DNA of 64,000 nucleotides, from NCBI RefSeq assembly GCF_015475875.1, contig NZ_JADKYM010000013.1:1-64000 (forward strand). Reading direction: 5' to 3'. The first letter of the stretch is position 1. The number at the start of each line of letters is the position of its first letter. Shown one piece after another: positions 1 to 8,083 of this stretch. The position numbers were made by a program, and so were the translations under genes. The notes under the pieces are model-generated. The model was given only the letters and a program-made list of their open reading frames with translations. It was not told where the DNA came from and did not search any database. This stretch comes from Sphingopyxis solisilvae (lineage in GTDB: Bacteria > Pseudomonadota > Alphaproteobacteria > Sphingomonadales > Sphingomonadaceae).

Positions 1-16
1 CCGCATGCGATTGCCG

Positions 17-748
17 TCAGTTCGGTCGGCGCGCTGCTGTCAGCAGCGCAGCCTCTTCGGCGGTGGCGAGGCGATCCTCGCCGGTTGCGATAAGGCGTGC
101 TTGGACCCGGCGCGGCATCTTGGCGAGCAAAGCTTCGCGGTCGAACCAGTCGCCGTTGAGCCGTTGGCTCGCCGGTCGGCCTGCGATTATCGCGCCGCGG
201 AACAGCGTCTGGGCGAGGTCAACGCGCCCGTCGACGAGAATGCCATCGTCGCGTTCGGCCTCCTCGGCGCGTTCGATCGCCGCGCGCGACGGGCCGGTTT
301 CATAGATGAGGGAGCCGGCGGCGCTGACCGCGAAGCGTTCGATATCCGCGTCGCCGATCAGATAGGGTGCGAAGGCGCCATCGGGGCGGCCTTCCCACAA
401 TCCCGCCGCGCCTCTGATCATCGCCCGGACATAGAAGCGCTCGCTATCGGGCGCCCATTGGGCCGCGCCCGGTTCGACGAGGCCGGTGCCGTTCCAGCTC
501 GCTGGACCGCCATCGCCAAGAAAGCGCGGCGGAGAAGTCCCATCGCCCGCCACGATATACCAGCCGGTCTCGATGCGCCCGCTCACAGTCGACGGGCGCT
601 CGCGGCGGTAAAGCAGCCAGCGCCCGTCGGGAGAGGCCGCGAGCCCCGAGAAATCGGTCATCTCGACTAGCTCGCGGGGACTGGTCTGGGCAAGCGCCGG
701 CGACGCGGCCGCAAGGAGCGACGCCGCCCAGACAAGCTTCTTCACCAT
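17..748 (-). CDS. Atxe2-family lasso peptide isopeptidase, N-terminal part only
   Basis: This family comprises serine proteases with a prolyl-oligopeptidase-like fold that open the isopeptide bond of lasso peptides after uptake. The 243 residues hold a signal peptide ending near ASPALAQ and the start of a beta-propeller (SPDGRWLLYRRERP). The stretch RDDGILVDGRVDLAQTLFRG...QRLNGDWFDRE is characteristic of AtxE2-like proteins. Full-length relatives are about 700 residues, with the catalytic hydrolase domain at the C-terminus; that domain is absent here because an in-frame TGA lies at 19-17. A different minus frame stays open to the window edge (ADRTDGNRMR), so a frameshift, a sequencing error or true truncation are all possible. 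The start overlaps the end of the TonB receptor gene, suggesting translational coupling. Family is confident; intactness is unknown. Confidence 0.8.
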   Translation of the reverse strand: MVKKLVWAASLLAAASPALAQTSPRELVEMTDFSGLAASPDGRWLLYRRERPSTVSGRIETGWYIVAGDGTSPPRFLGDGGPASWNGTGLVEPGAAQWAPDSERFYVRAMIRGAAGLWEGRPDGAFAPYLIGDADIERFAVSAAGSLIYETGPSRAAIERAEEAERDDGILVDGRVDLAQTLFRGAIIAGRPASQRLNGDWFDREALLAKMPRRVQARLIATGEDRLATAEEAALLTAARRPN

Positions 749-3678
749 CGGATCGTCGCCTGCACCGCGATCGAACGTCCGACCGGGCTCGCCTTTTCGG
801 GATCATAGGCGAGCGCCGAATTGTTGGTGCGGGACTCAACATATGGCGGGTCGCGGTCGAAGATGTTGAGCGCGCTGATCGCGAGCTGCAGGCCGCGCTC
901 GTTCTCGTCGCTGCCGAAGCGCTGCGACAGGCTGAGGTCGACGGTCGTCCAGGACGGAACGCGCGCGGCGACGGTCGGAATCTGGTTGAGGTAGCCGCCG
1001 ATATAATTGACGAAGGCGGTCGCCGCGAAGCCATTCTTCGACCAGCCGGCTCGTCCGCGAAGGCGCCATTTGGAAGGGTTGGCGAAGGTGCCCACGACAT
1101 CAATGGCGGGCGTTCCAGGGGTGAGCCGCCGGTCGATCCGGAAGATATGGCTTCCCGCCAGCCCGACGTCGATCGTGCCGCCCGCGAGCCCCGGCGCATA
1201 GCCGATGTCGAAGTCGATCCCGGACTGCCGCACCGACGACAGGTTCCGCACCTGGCCGTCGACGATCGCATCGACGTCGCCGGGAGCGAGCCCGAGCGGG
1301 TTGGTGAAGGTCGGGAAGGCGAAATAATAAGCGAGGAGCTCGGGCGAGGGATTGTCGTTCACAATTCCGCCGAAGAGATCGCGCCGCGTCAGGAAGCGCA
1401 GATAATCCTCGGTCACCGATCCGATGCGATCGCGATAGTCGACGTCATAATAAGTGACGGCGGCCTTGAAGCCGGGCAGCGCGGCCGGCGCGATATCGAC
1501 ACCCGCGGTCCAAGTCGTCGCGCGCTCGGGCTTGATGCCGGGACCATAGCCGAACAAACCGATGACATTGGCGGTCCCGGTCGGCGACATGGGATCGGGC
1601 AGCTGGAACGTCGTATAGTTCGAGACCGTCGGGCCGATCAGCTCGTCGAAAGCCGGGGCGCGGAACGAGGTGCCATAGCTACCGCGCAGCGCGAATCCCC
1701 GAAGCGGCTCCCAGCGGACACCGACCTTCGGATTGGTCGTGCGGCCGACATCGCTATAGTCTTCGACGCGGCCGGCAATCGAAAGGTCGAGCCGGTGGAA
1801 TCCGGGGACTGCATTGTCTTGGCCGAACAGCGGCACGAACAGTTCCGCATAGGCCGAGCGGACATGGCGGGGTCCTGGCAAGCCGGTCAGCGGCGTCATG
1901 CTCGGCGCCGCACGGCTCAGATCGTTGATTGTCAGATTGAAATAGCGTTCGCGACGATATTCGGCGCCGAGCGCCAGCCTGACATCGCCGCCCGGCAGCC
2001 GCAGCAGCGGTCCGTCGGCGCGAAGCGCCGCCGACCAGCTTTCAAAATCGTCGCGCGAGCCAATGCTGCCTCGGATCGCCGCGATCGTGGCGGGATTGTT
2101 CGCGGTGCCATCGCCGAAGATGTTGAACGCGGTCGCCGGGTTGGTCTCGGTCAGCGCAGCAGTCAGTCGCGTCCGGTTCGGAATGTTGATGCTGTCCGAC
2201 CGACTTTTCTGCCGGCCATAGGCGCCGCCGAGTTGCACCCGCCAGCGCCCGAGCGCCTGCTCAAGCCCGGCCGCAGCGCTGATACCGCGCACGCGCCCGG
2301 CGTCGATCGGCGCTCCGAGATCGTTGGCGAAATTGTAATTGACGGTGACCGGCTGGTTGGTTCCGATCGGGTCGACGTAATAGGGGTTGGTGACCGGCAC
2401 CCGCGCGGCGCTCAGATATTGGTTGAGCGCGACCTTGCGATAGTCGCGCTGCGCCGCGAGGATGCTGGTGCGGAGGGTGAGGCTGCTGGTCAGATCAAGC
2501 TCGCCGGCGAGATAGAGGCTGTGAACGCGCTGGCGCGGCAACAGATCGCTCGCCGCGCGCCGGTCGCCCGGATTGCGCGTGCCTGCGATCAGGTCCGCAG
2601 GCGTCAGCGCGGTGCCGTCCTGCCCCGGTGGAATGGCGAACGTCTGGCCGTTGGCGGCCGTGATCGTCCCGGGAGCCGCGAAGAGCGAGCGATAGTCGGG
2701 CCCGCCGAACGGCCGAAGATCTTCGGTAGCGAAGCGCCGGTCCGCCGCGGCAAGTGCGTCGCGTTCGCTGAACTGGTAGGCGAGGGTCACATGACCGCCG
2801 TCCCAGCGCGTCCCGAAGATCTGCCCGAATTGCCGTTCGCCCATGTCCCCGTCCGCGGTGCCGATCCGGACGCTTGTCTCAGCCCCTTTGAAGCTGTTGC
2901 GAAGTCGGATGTTCACGACACCCGCGACGGCATCCGCCCCGTAGATGGCGGAGGCACCGTCGGTAAGGACTTCGATCCGTTCGATCGCACTCAAGGGGAT
3001 CAGCGATAAATCGGCGAACACGCCGCCGAGGCCGCCGAGCGCCGGGCGGGCGCCGTCGATCAAGACCAGCGTTGACGATGGTCCGAGGCCACGAAGGTTG
3101 ATGCTCGACGCGAAGGTGCCGTCGGTTCCCGAGCCGTTGCGTGTCGTGGCGCCGAGCGTCGTTTCATTCGGACCGCCGCCGAACGATTGCGGCAGCGCCT
3201 GCAGCAACTGTTGGACCGATCCCGTGCCGCTCTTCTCGATCTCGCTGCGGTCGAGCGTGAGGACCGGCGATCCGGTCGGGCCGGCTCCCCGGATCCGTGT
3301 ACCCGTGACAATGATGGCGCTGTCTTCGGACGCTTCAGTCGAGCCGTCGCTCGCTGGTACAGGGGCGTTTCCCACCCGAAGCACGAGCGCGCCATCGACG
3401 AGTTCCGGCTGAAGACCAGATCCTGTCAGTAGTCGCGATAAGGCACGATCCGACGACATTCGTCCGCGCACCGATGTCGAACGCCGCCCCTTGACCAGGT
3501 CGGTCGCGAAAATGATCTGTCGCCCCGACACGTCCGAATATTCTCGCAGCGCGTCCCCGAGCGGCTGCGCCGCGATGTCATAGTCGCGCTGCTCGGTCTG
3601 CGCATGCGCGGCGACCGGACAAAGCGCACCGACCGCGCATCCCGTGGCCAGAAAAGCGGCCAGCAAATTCTTGTTCAT
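742..3678 (-). CDS. TonB-dependent receptor with N-terminal STN signalling domain
   Basis: Outer-membrane transducer of 978 residues. After a signal peptide (cleavage near AAHAQ) comes an STN domain at about residues 30-100 (YDIAAQPLGDALREYSDVSGRQIIF), used by FecA-type receptors to signal to a FecR anti-sigma factor. A plug follows (IIVTGTRIRG..., LRGLGPSSTLVLIDGARP, GASAIYGADAVAGVVNI), then a beta-barrel ending in an aromatic residue (QATIRW). It sits between fecR/fecI-like genes and a lasso isopeptidase gene, the order known from alphaproteobacterial lasso peptide loci, where the receptor imports the lasso peptide. The ligand is therefore inferred to be a lasso peptide; the sequence alone cannot name it. 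Upstream spacing to fecR is about 60 bases. Confidence 0.88.
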   Translation of the reverse strand: MNKNLLAAFLATGCAVGALCPVAAHAQTEQRDYDIAAQPLGDALREYSDVSGRQIIFATDLVKGRRSTSVRGRMSSDRALSRLLTGSGLQPELVDGALVLRVGNAPVPASDGSTEASEDSAIIVTGTRIRGAGPTGSPVLTLDRSEIEKSGTGSVQQLLQALPQSFGGGPNETTLGATTRNGSGTDGTFASSINLRGLGPSSTLVLIDGARPALGGLGGVFADLSLIPLSAIERIEVLTDGASAIYGADAVAGVVNIRLRNSFKGAETSVRIGTADGDMGERQFGQIFGTRWDGGHVTLAYQFSERDALAAADRRFATEDLRPFGGPDYRSLFAAPGTITAANGQTFAIPPGQDGTALTPADLIAGTRNPGDRRAASDLLPRQRVHSLYLAGELDLTSSLTLRTSILAAQRDYRKVALNQYLSAARVPVTNPYYVDPIGTNQPVTVNYNFANDLGAPIDAGRVRGISAAAGLEQALGRWRVQLGGAYGRQKSRSDSINIPNRTRLTAALTETNPATAFNIFGDGTANNPATIAAIRGSIGSRDDFESWSAALRADGPLLRLPGGDVRLALGAEYRRERYFNLTINDLSRAAPSMTPLTGLPGPRHVRSAYAELFVPLFGQDNAVPGFHRLDLSIAGRVEDYSDVGRTTNPKVGVRWEPLRGFALRGSYGTSFRAPAFDELIGPTVSNYTTFQLPDPMSPTGTANVIGLFGYGPGIKPERATTWTAGVDIAPAALPGFKAAVTYYDVDYRDRIGSVTEDYLRFLTRRDLFGGIVNDNPSPELLAYYFAFPTFTNPLGLAPGDVDAIVDGQVRNLSSVRQSGIDFDIGYAPGLAGGTIDVGLAGSHIFRIDRRLTPGTPAIDVVGTFANPSKWRLRGRAGWSKNGFAATAFVNYIGGYLNQIPTVAARVPSWTTVDLSLSQRFGSDENERGLQLAISALNIFDRDPPYVESRTNNSALAYDPEKASPVGRSIAVQATIRW

Positions 3679-3741
3679 CCCATCCTCCCAGCGGCCTGCA
3701 TGGCCGTCTGAGGGGGCAAGACGGATCGGGTCGGAAAACTC

Positions 3742-4701
3742 CTAGTGGGCTATTTTCGGCATCAGGACATAGCTGCCCGCTTGCTCTTTCACATCGAGGT
3801 CGAGCGCGGCCGCGAGCTGGCGTGCGAGTGATCGCGCCTCCGAAACATCGAAGCGTCCGCTGACCAGCCGCCCGGCGATGGCCGTGTCGGCGAGCCCGAT
3901 CTTCTTGCCGCTCACGCGATTGGCGCGCTCGATCACGGCACCGAGCGGCAGGCCGTCGGCGACGAGAAGTTGCGGCCCGCCGGCTTTACCGACGGGATTG
4001 GTCATGATGACGGCCTCGCCGGCCGGCTTGGTCTCGATGAGCATGGGCGCGTCCTTCTCGATCGCCGCGCGCTGGCCGGGACGGAGGCGGAGCGGGGCTT
4101 CGGGCTTCGCAGTGGCGCGCACCTCGACCGAGCCCTCGACAAGATGGACGACTGGCCGCCGCCCCGTCAGATCGATCTCGAAGATCGTCCCGAGGGCGGT
4201 GGTTTCACTTCCCGCGGCTTCAACACGGAACGGCCGCGCGCTGTCATGGGCGACGGTGAACCGGGCACGGCCGCCGACAAGGTGAACGCGCCGTTCGCCC
4301 GACGTGAACTCCGCCTCGACGCGGGCGCCGTCCGTCAGCGCGACGCGGGTGCCGTCCTCGAGCACGAGCTCGCCGGTCGCATTGTCAGCGACGATCGGCT
4401 CGGCGCCGCCATTGCCGAGCAGCACCCAGGCAAAGGCGAGCGATATTGCGAGGACCAGCGCGGCGGCGAGCGCCCAGTGCGCGCGGGACGGGGGTGTCGC
4501 CTTTGACGGCACTTGGCGGTGCGCGGCGAGATGTTCTTCCGCCACGCCGCCAGTGATGAGCCAATCCTCTTTGGCGTTCGCATAAGCCTCGGCATTTTCG
4601 GGATCGGCATGCCAGGCATCGAACTCTGCCCGGTCCGCCTCGGCGCCGGGCGTGCGCATCCGCGCAAACCAATGCGCGGCCTCCGTGTCGCGGTCGCTCA
4701 C
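3742..4701 (-). CDS. FecR-family anti-sigma factor
   Basis: Inner-membrane regulator of 319 residues. It has a cytoplasmic N-terminal FecR_N/DUF4880-type region (AAHWFARMRTPGAEADRAEFDAWHADPENAEAY), one membrane helix at about residues 75-97, the periplasmic FecR domain (GELVLEDGTRVALTDGARV...RRVHLVGGRARFTVAHD) and a C-terminal STN-like DUF4974 segment. It starts with GTG and overlaps the sigma gene stop as GTGA, so the two are translationally coupled. In FecIRA-type systems this protein relays the receptor signal to the sigma factor; partners here are the genes on either side. Confidence 0.9.
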   Translation of the reverse strand: MSDRDTEAAHWFARMRTPGAEADRAEFDAWHADPENAEAYANAKEDWLITGGVAEEHLAAHRQVPSKATPPSRAHWALAAALVLAISLAFAWVLLGNGGAEPIVADNATGELVLEDGTRVALTDGARVEAEFTSGERRVHLVGGRARFTVAHDSARPFRVEAAGSETTALGTIFEIDLTGRRPVVHLVEGSVEVRATAKPEAPLRLRPGQRAAIEKDAPMLIETKPAGEAVIMTNPVGKAGGPQLLVADGLPLGAVIERANRVSGKKIGLADTAIAGRLVSGRFDVSEARSLARQLAAALDLDVKEQAGSYVLMPKIAH

Positions 4702-5279
4702 TTAATGTCGGCCCGCGCCTTGCGGATTGCGATCATCGCCTGTGCGATATGCCATTCGACGCCCTTCACGCTGATTCCTTTCGCTGTCGCGATTTCCTCA
4801 TAGCTTAGGCCATCGAACCGATGCATCACGAATATAGAACCAGTTTGGGGCTTTAATTTCTCAATCGCCTCGCCGACGCGCCGCATCGTGTCGCGCGCTT
4901 CGAGCGCTGCATGGGGGTCGGGGCCGGCGATATCCTCATCCTCGAAGCTATGGTGCTGCGATGTCAGGCGCGCAGTATCGGCGCGCGCGCGATCGGTGAG
5001 CAGGTTGCGTGCGGTGCTGACGAGATAGGCTCCGGGCTTTTCGATCAGGGCCAGCTTCCCGCCCTTCGCCATGGCAAGGCGGCGGAAGCATTCCTGGACG
5101 AGATCGCCGAGATCTTGCTTCGGCGCGCGGCGGCGCAGAAAGCGCGTCAGCGCAGGCTGATGCGCAGTGTAGATCGCTTCCATGCTGGCGGTCTGGCCAA
5201 AGCCCGTCCAGTCGGACGGCGGCATCGGGTCGCTGCCGCTCAAGGCCTGCGCGCGCTTCTGTTCGTCCTCGAAATCCAT
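4698..5279 (-). CDS. ECF RNA polymerase sigma factor (FecI-like)
   Basis: 193-residue ECF sigma factor. Region 2 includes DLGDLVQECFRRLAMAK and AYLVSTARNLLTDRARAD; region 4 has VMHRFDGLSYEEIATAKGISVKGVEWHI as its helix-turn-helix. It is the first gene of the minus-strand sigma - fecR - TonB receptor - isopeptidase unit and should activate that unit when the receptor is engaged. The ATG at 5279 is the only start giving an N-terminus of normal length. No promoter element of its own was recognised with confidence. Confidence 0.9.
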   Translation of the reverse strand: MDFEDEQKRAQALSGSDPMPPSDWTGFGQTASMEAIYTAHQPALTRFLRRRAPKQDLGDLVQECFRRLAMAKGGKLALIEKPGAYLVSTARNLLTDRARADTARLTSQHHSFEDEDIAGPDPHAALEARDTMRRVGEAIEKLKPQTGSIFVMHRFDGLSYEEIATAKGISVKGVEWHIAQAMIAIRKARADIK

Positions 5280-5549
5280 GTCCGTCGCCTACCGGTCGGA
5301 CCGGAAAACGGGATGCCGGGAGGTAAGAACATACTCGGAAAAATATGCGCCGCCGCCTTTAGCCCGAAGGCTTGGACATACGCGTCGGCCACCCGGCAAC
5401 GGATGGGAATATCATAAAGGCCCGAGCAGAATTCTTACGTTCCGGCACCGCGCGCCTTCTGGCCCGGTGCCCGGCCAGCATAGCCGGACGTAACGTCAGG
5501 GCAAGCCCGCGCCACGCAATTGGGTCCAGAATGAGTCTTTTTGGCTGAG
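5280..5549. other. Intergenic region upstream of the divergent sigma gene
   Basis: About 270 bases between the sigma gene (minus) and the repeats before the putative RNA (plus). No convincing gene is seen. It must contain the promoter of the sigma operon and probably that of the downstream RNA, but I could not pick out clear -35/-10 boxes. Confidence 0.5.
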
Positions 5550-5580
5550 GACCTCGATTTGACGCCTCGACCTCGATTTG
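5550..5580 (+). repeat. Pair of 12-base direct repeats upstream of the AbiF RNA
   Basis: GACCTCGATTTG occurs at 5550-5561 and again, identical, at 5569-5580. The pair lies just before the series of hairpins that leads to the Abi_2 gene. It could be a regulatory site or the 5' part of the structured RNA. Two copies without more units do not make a CRISPR array. Confidence 0.7.
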
Positions 5581-5599
5581 CCACGACGATCCTTGTCTT

Positions 5600-5745
5600 T
5601 GCCGGCCTGCTCGGCCGGTCCTATTTCGTGTTGCGCTGCAACGCTTGTTATTGATTTGTTCGCACCCGTACCCTATGTGGGCATCAATCGCACCCGCCCG
5701 GCCTCTGTTCGCAAGGACATGCACACTGGGCGGGTCTTTTATTTT
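5600..5745 (+). ncRNA. Candidate structured RNA upstream of abiF (antitoxin-RNA-like)
   Basis: A run of hairpins fills this interval. GCCGGCC pairs with GGCCGGT (5601-5607/5613-5619), with one G-T pair. GTGTTGC pairs with GCAACGC (5628-5634/5638-5644), also with one G-T pair. ATTGAT pairs with ATCAAT (5650-5655/5683-5688) around a small CCC/GGG hairpin. ACCCGCCC pairs with GGGCGGGT (5692-5699/5728-5735), enclosing TGTTC-GCAA-GGACA, a GNRA-tetraloop hairpin. The last stem is followed by CTTTTATTTT, so the RNA looks intrinsically terminated about 28 bases before the Abi_2 start codon. Conserved RNAs upstream of abiF-type genes have been reported in comparative-genomics work; I infer this is one. 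Its 5' end is not defined and may include the repeats at 5550-5580. Confidence 0.6.
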
Positions 5746-5773
5746 GGGCTCCGCTGACGCATGAACAGGCTTC

Positions 5774-6688
5774 ATGTCACGATCCTATAACAAGCCCACC
5801 CTCACCTACGCGCAGCAAATCGCCCATCTTCGTGCGAACGGAATGGAAATTGCCGACGAGCCTGCCGCCGAGGCCTGGCTTCGCCATGTGAGCTATTATC
5901 GTCTCAGCGCTTATTGGCTCTATTTCGAACATCCCAAAGGCCATCAGGGGCCGCGCTTTTTCCCCGGCACGACTTTCGAACGCGTCACCGCCCTTTATGA
6001 TTTCGATCGCCTGCTCCGGCGCCTGCTGATGCGCGGAACCGAACATGTCGAGGTCGCGCTACGGGGAAGCTGGGCCTATCATCTCGCGGAACTCGGTGAT
6101 GGCCACAGCTATCTCGACGCCAGTCTCTACAGCGATCGCAAGGACTATCATCTCCGCCTCTCGAAACTTGCCGGCGAAGTCGGGCGCTCGAACGAGACCT
6201 ACATCAAACATTACCGTCAAAACTACGATGTGCCGGCGTTGCCGCCGGTCTGGATGGTCGCCGAAATGATGTCGTTCGGCCATCTTTCACGCTGGTATTC
6301 GAGCCTCGCCGACCGGGCGCTCCGCAACCGCATCGCGGTGCCGCTCGGCCTCCCCGAAACGGTTCTCGTGCCGCTTGTCCGCCATGTGACCGATATCCGG
6401 AACATCTGCGCGCACCACGGCCGGCTCTGGAACCGCGGCTTCCTCGCGCCGCCGAAACTCGCGCAGAAACCGAAATCGCTACAGGCTACGATCGATCAGA
6501 ATGCGACACAGGCTCCGGCCAAGATCTATAATGCGATTTGCATGATCGGACATGTCGTCCGCACCGTGGCGCCGGGCTCGACCTGGATCGCCGACATCGC
6601 AGCGCATCTCGCGACCCAACCCGAAGGGGACTTTGGATCGATGGGGTTCCCGGCGAATTGGCAGCAGCGCCCCTTGTGGTTGCCCTGA
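5774..6688 (+). CDS. abiF: Abi_2 family abortive-infection protein (AbiD/AbiF-like HEPN RNase)
   Basis: 304-residue soluble protein of the Abi_2 (AbiD/AbiF) family. The N-terminal signature KPTLTYAQQIAHLRANGM and SYYRLSAYWLYF are typical. Residues R209-N210 and H214 in DIRNICAHHGRLWN form the HEPN RNase motif RNxxxH; a second basic/His-rich stretch (HGRLWNRGF) follows directly. Family members act in phage defence by abortive infection, and HEPN relatives cleave RNA. The gene follows a structured, terminated RNA after a short spacer, which fits a protein/RNA toxin-antitoxin pair. The ATG at 5774 gives the expected N-terminus. Family assignment is confident, RNA partnership inferred. Confidence 0.85.
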   Translation: MSRSYNKPTLTYAQQIAHLRANGMEIADEPAAEAWLRHVSYYRLSAYWLYFEHPKGHQGPRFFPGTTFERVTALYDFDRLLRRLLMRGTEHVEVALRGSWAYHLAELGDGHSYLDASLYSDRKDYHLRLSKLAGEVGRSNETYIKHYRQNYDVPALPPVWMVAEMMSFGHLSRWYSSLADRALRNRIAVPLGLPETVLVPLVRHVTDIRNICAHHGRLWNRGFLAPPKLAQKPKSLQATIDQNATQAPAKIYNAICMIGHVVRTVAPGSTWIADIAAHLATQPEGDFGSMGFPANWQQRPLWLP

Positions 6689-6703
6689 AAAGGAGGTGAC
6701 GTG

Positions 6704-7384
6704 CTAGCGGCCGCGATAGGGCTCGCACGCAATGCCGTCGCCATCGCCGTCCATTTCGGACCGGTAACCGGGCTGGCCTCGCCGCAGCGGGGCAGCGCCC
6801 GCTGCCCAGGCCTCCTTACAATTGCGGAAATAGACGCCCGAAGGAGCGGGAGATGGCGCGCGGTCCGGCGCACGCGCTCGCGCCGCATCGCGCGAAAGGC
6901 CCGGTGTCCGCTGCCCCGGCCTCGGATGCGCGGCGCGATAGTCCGCTGGCATCTGGAACTTGCCGGTCCACACGCCGAGACCGGCGGCGCGGGCGCGTGC
7001 CTCGGCAGCGACATAGCGGTCGCTGAAATGGGGCAGGGCGACGGCAAGGCCCGCGTCGACCATCGCACCGCCGAGATCGATCGAACCCGCGCGGCATGTG
7101 GCGACGATCCGGCCATAATCGTCGATATCCTTCTGCTCGCACATGACCGACGTTCCAGGGACGAGGCTCGCGAGCTTCGACGCCGCCTGTTTCCCGCAAG
7201 CCCAGGAGGCGCCGCCGCGTTCGCAGCTCTGCGCCAACTCGGGCGCATCGACGCCGAAGAGCCGCACCGATATTCCGCTGAGGTCGAGCGAATCTCCGTC
7301 GGCAGCGCGGGCCGGGCCGCTGACCTGCTGCGCCGAGGCAGGGAGGGCCAAGAGAAGGAAGGCGGCGGTGATCGTCGGTCTCAT
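6704..7384 (-). CDS. Secreted thermonuclease-like protein with C-terminal excalibur domain
   Basis: 226 residues starting at MRPTITAAFLLLALPASAQQ, a clear signal peptide; the frame is open further upstream but that part is low-complexity Arg-rich and unlikely to be coding. The middle (ADGDSLDLSGISVRLFGVDAPELAQSC...DDYGRIVATCRAGS...DAGLAVALPHF) is a staphylococcal-nuclease (SNase) fold with the catalytic-type RLFGVDAPE segment. The C-terminus (YFRNCKEAWAAG...DGDGDGIACEPY) is an excalibur calcium-binding motif. It probably degrades DNA or RNA in the periplasm or outside the cell. It is convergent with abiF, 15 bases apart. Confidence 0.85.
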   Translation of the reverse strand: MRPTITAAFLLLALPASAQQVSGPARAADGDSLDLSGISVRLFGVDAPELAQSCERGGASWACGKQAASKLASLVPGTSVMCEQKDIDDYGRIVATCRAGSIDLGGAMVDAGLAVALPHFSDRYVAAEARARAAGLGVWTGKFQMPADYRAAHPRPGQRTPGLSRDAARARAPDRAPSPAPSGVYFRNCKEAWAAGAAPLRRGQPGYRSEMDGDGDGIACEPYRGR

Positions 7385-7499
7385 GCCCGACCCATAGCGT
7401 GATCCGGTGAGCAAATCCTTGCTGTTCATCTCCATTCCGGCTCGCACGGAGCCAGCCGGTGCAGATCCGGCGAGGTGGATGGCGCGCCCGCGCGCGCAA

Positions 7500-7579
7500 C
7501 GGCGCCGCGTCGCCTTTTTCCCCGGCCGCAGGCGGCCTCCTCGCGGGCGCTTCGCGCGCAAAAAGCCGGTGCGGCGCCG
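7500..7579. repeat. Long imperfect inverted repeat upstream of DUF736 gene
   Basis: CGGCGCCGC (7500-7508) pairs with GCGGCGCCG (7571-7579), and CTTTTT (7514-7519) pairs with AAAAAG (7560-7565). Inside lie smaller GC-rich hairpins such as GGCC...GGCC. A second palindrome, CCCCGGGG, lies near 7648-7655 just before the ribosome binding site. The block separates the divergent nuclease gene from the DUF736 gene and may be a structured leader or a terminator-like element. Function unknown. Confidence 0.6.
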
Positions 7580-7683
7580 TCCTCCGCTGTCGCTCCGGCC
7601 CTTCGGGTGCGTGCGCGGGCCTGACGCCATTCCCTGGCCGCCGGTGCCCCGGGGATGGCCCCGGGCTTCGCAGGAGCAATATC

Positions 7684-8007
7684 ATGGCCGCAATCGGTCT
7701 TGTCAGCGGAACGAACGAAAAGGGCTTTGTGGGTCAGCTCGCGACGATCTCGATCCGCGTCCCCATCGAAATCCGCCCCAACCCGAGCAAGAACGGCGAG
7801 GTGCAGCCCGATTATCGCGTCTGGTCGGGCGGCGTCGAATGCGGCGCGGGGTGGCTCCGTCGCAGCGAGGCGTCGGGCAAACTCTATGTCTCGCTGACCC
7901 TCGAAGCGCCTGAGTTCGGGCCGCGGCGCATCTATGCCAATCTTGGCCGGGCGGCCGGGCAGGACAATCCCGACGTCTATGCGCTGCTGTGGAATCCGGC
8001 AGATTGA
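7684..8007 (+). CDS. DUF736 family protein
   Basis: 107-residue small soluble protein beginning MAAIGLVSGTNEKGFVGQL, the usual DUF736 N-terminus, and containing PDYRVWSGGVECGAGWLRRS and LYVSLTLEAPEFGPRRIYANLG. AGGAG lies 8 bases before the ATG. DUF736 has no established function but is frequent on plasmids and integrative elements of alphaproteobacteria, so it is a hint that the island is mobile. A long GC-rich inverted repeat precedes it. Confidence 0.88.
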   Translation: MAAIGLVSGTNEKGFVGQLATISIRVPIEIRPNPSKNGEVQPDYRVWSGGVECGAGWLRRSEASGKLYVSLTLEAPEFGPRRIYANLGRAAGQDNPDVYALLWNPAD

Positions 8008-8083
8008 CCGCGGTCGGCGGCATCCTCGCGGCTGGTTCAATCTCGGCGTGCAAGGGTGTCGCCACCTTGTTAGGGTGTCCGCA

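Noticed and set aside
1147..3009. Long open frame (about 620 codons) on the plus strand opposite the first TonB receptor
   Set aside because: High-GC antisense shadow; Arg/Asp/Gly-rich translation without domains, while the minus strand encodes a clear receptor.
5550..5580. CRISPR array
   Set aside because: Only two 12-base repeats with a 7-base gap; no further units and no cas genes.
5359..5775. Minus-strand open frame of 138 codons upstream of abiF
   Set aside because: Runs through the hairpin-rich RNA region and has no domain features or ribosome site.
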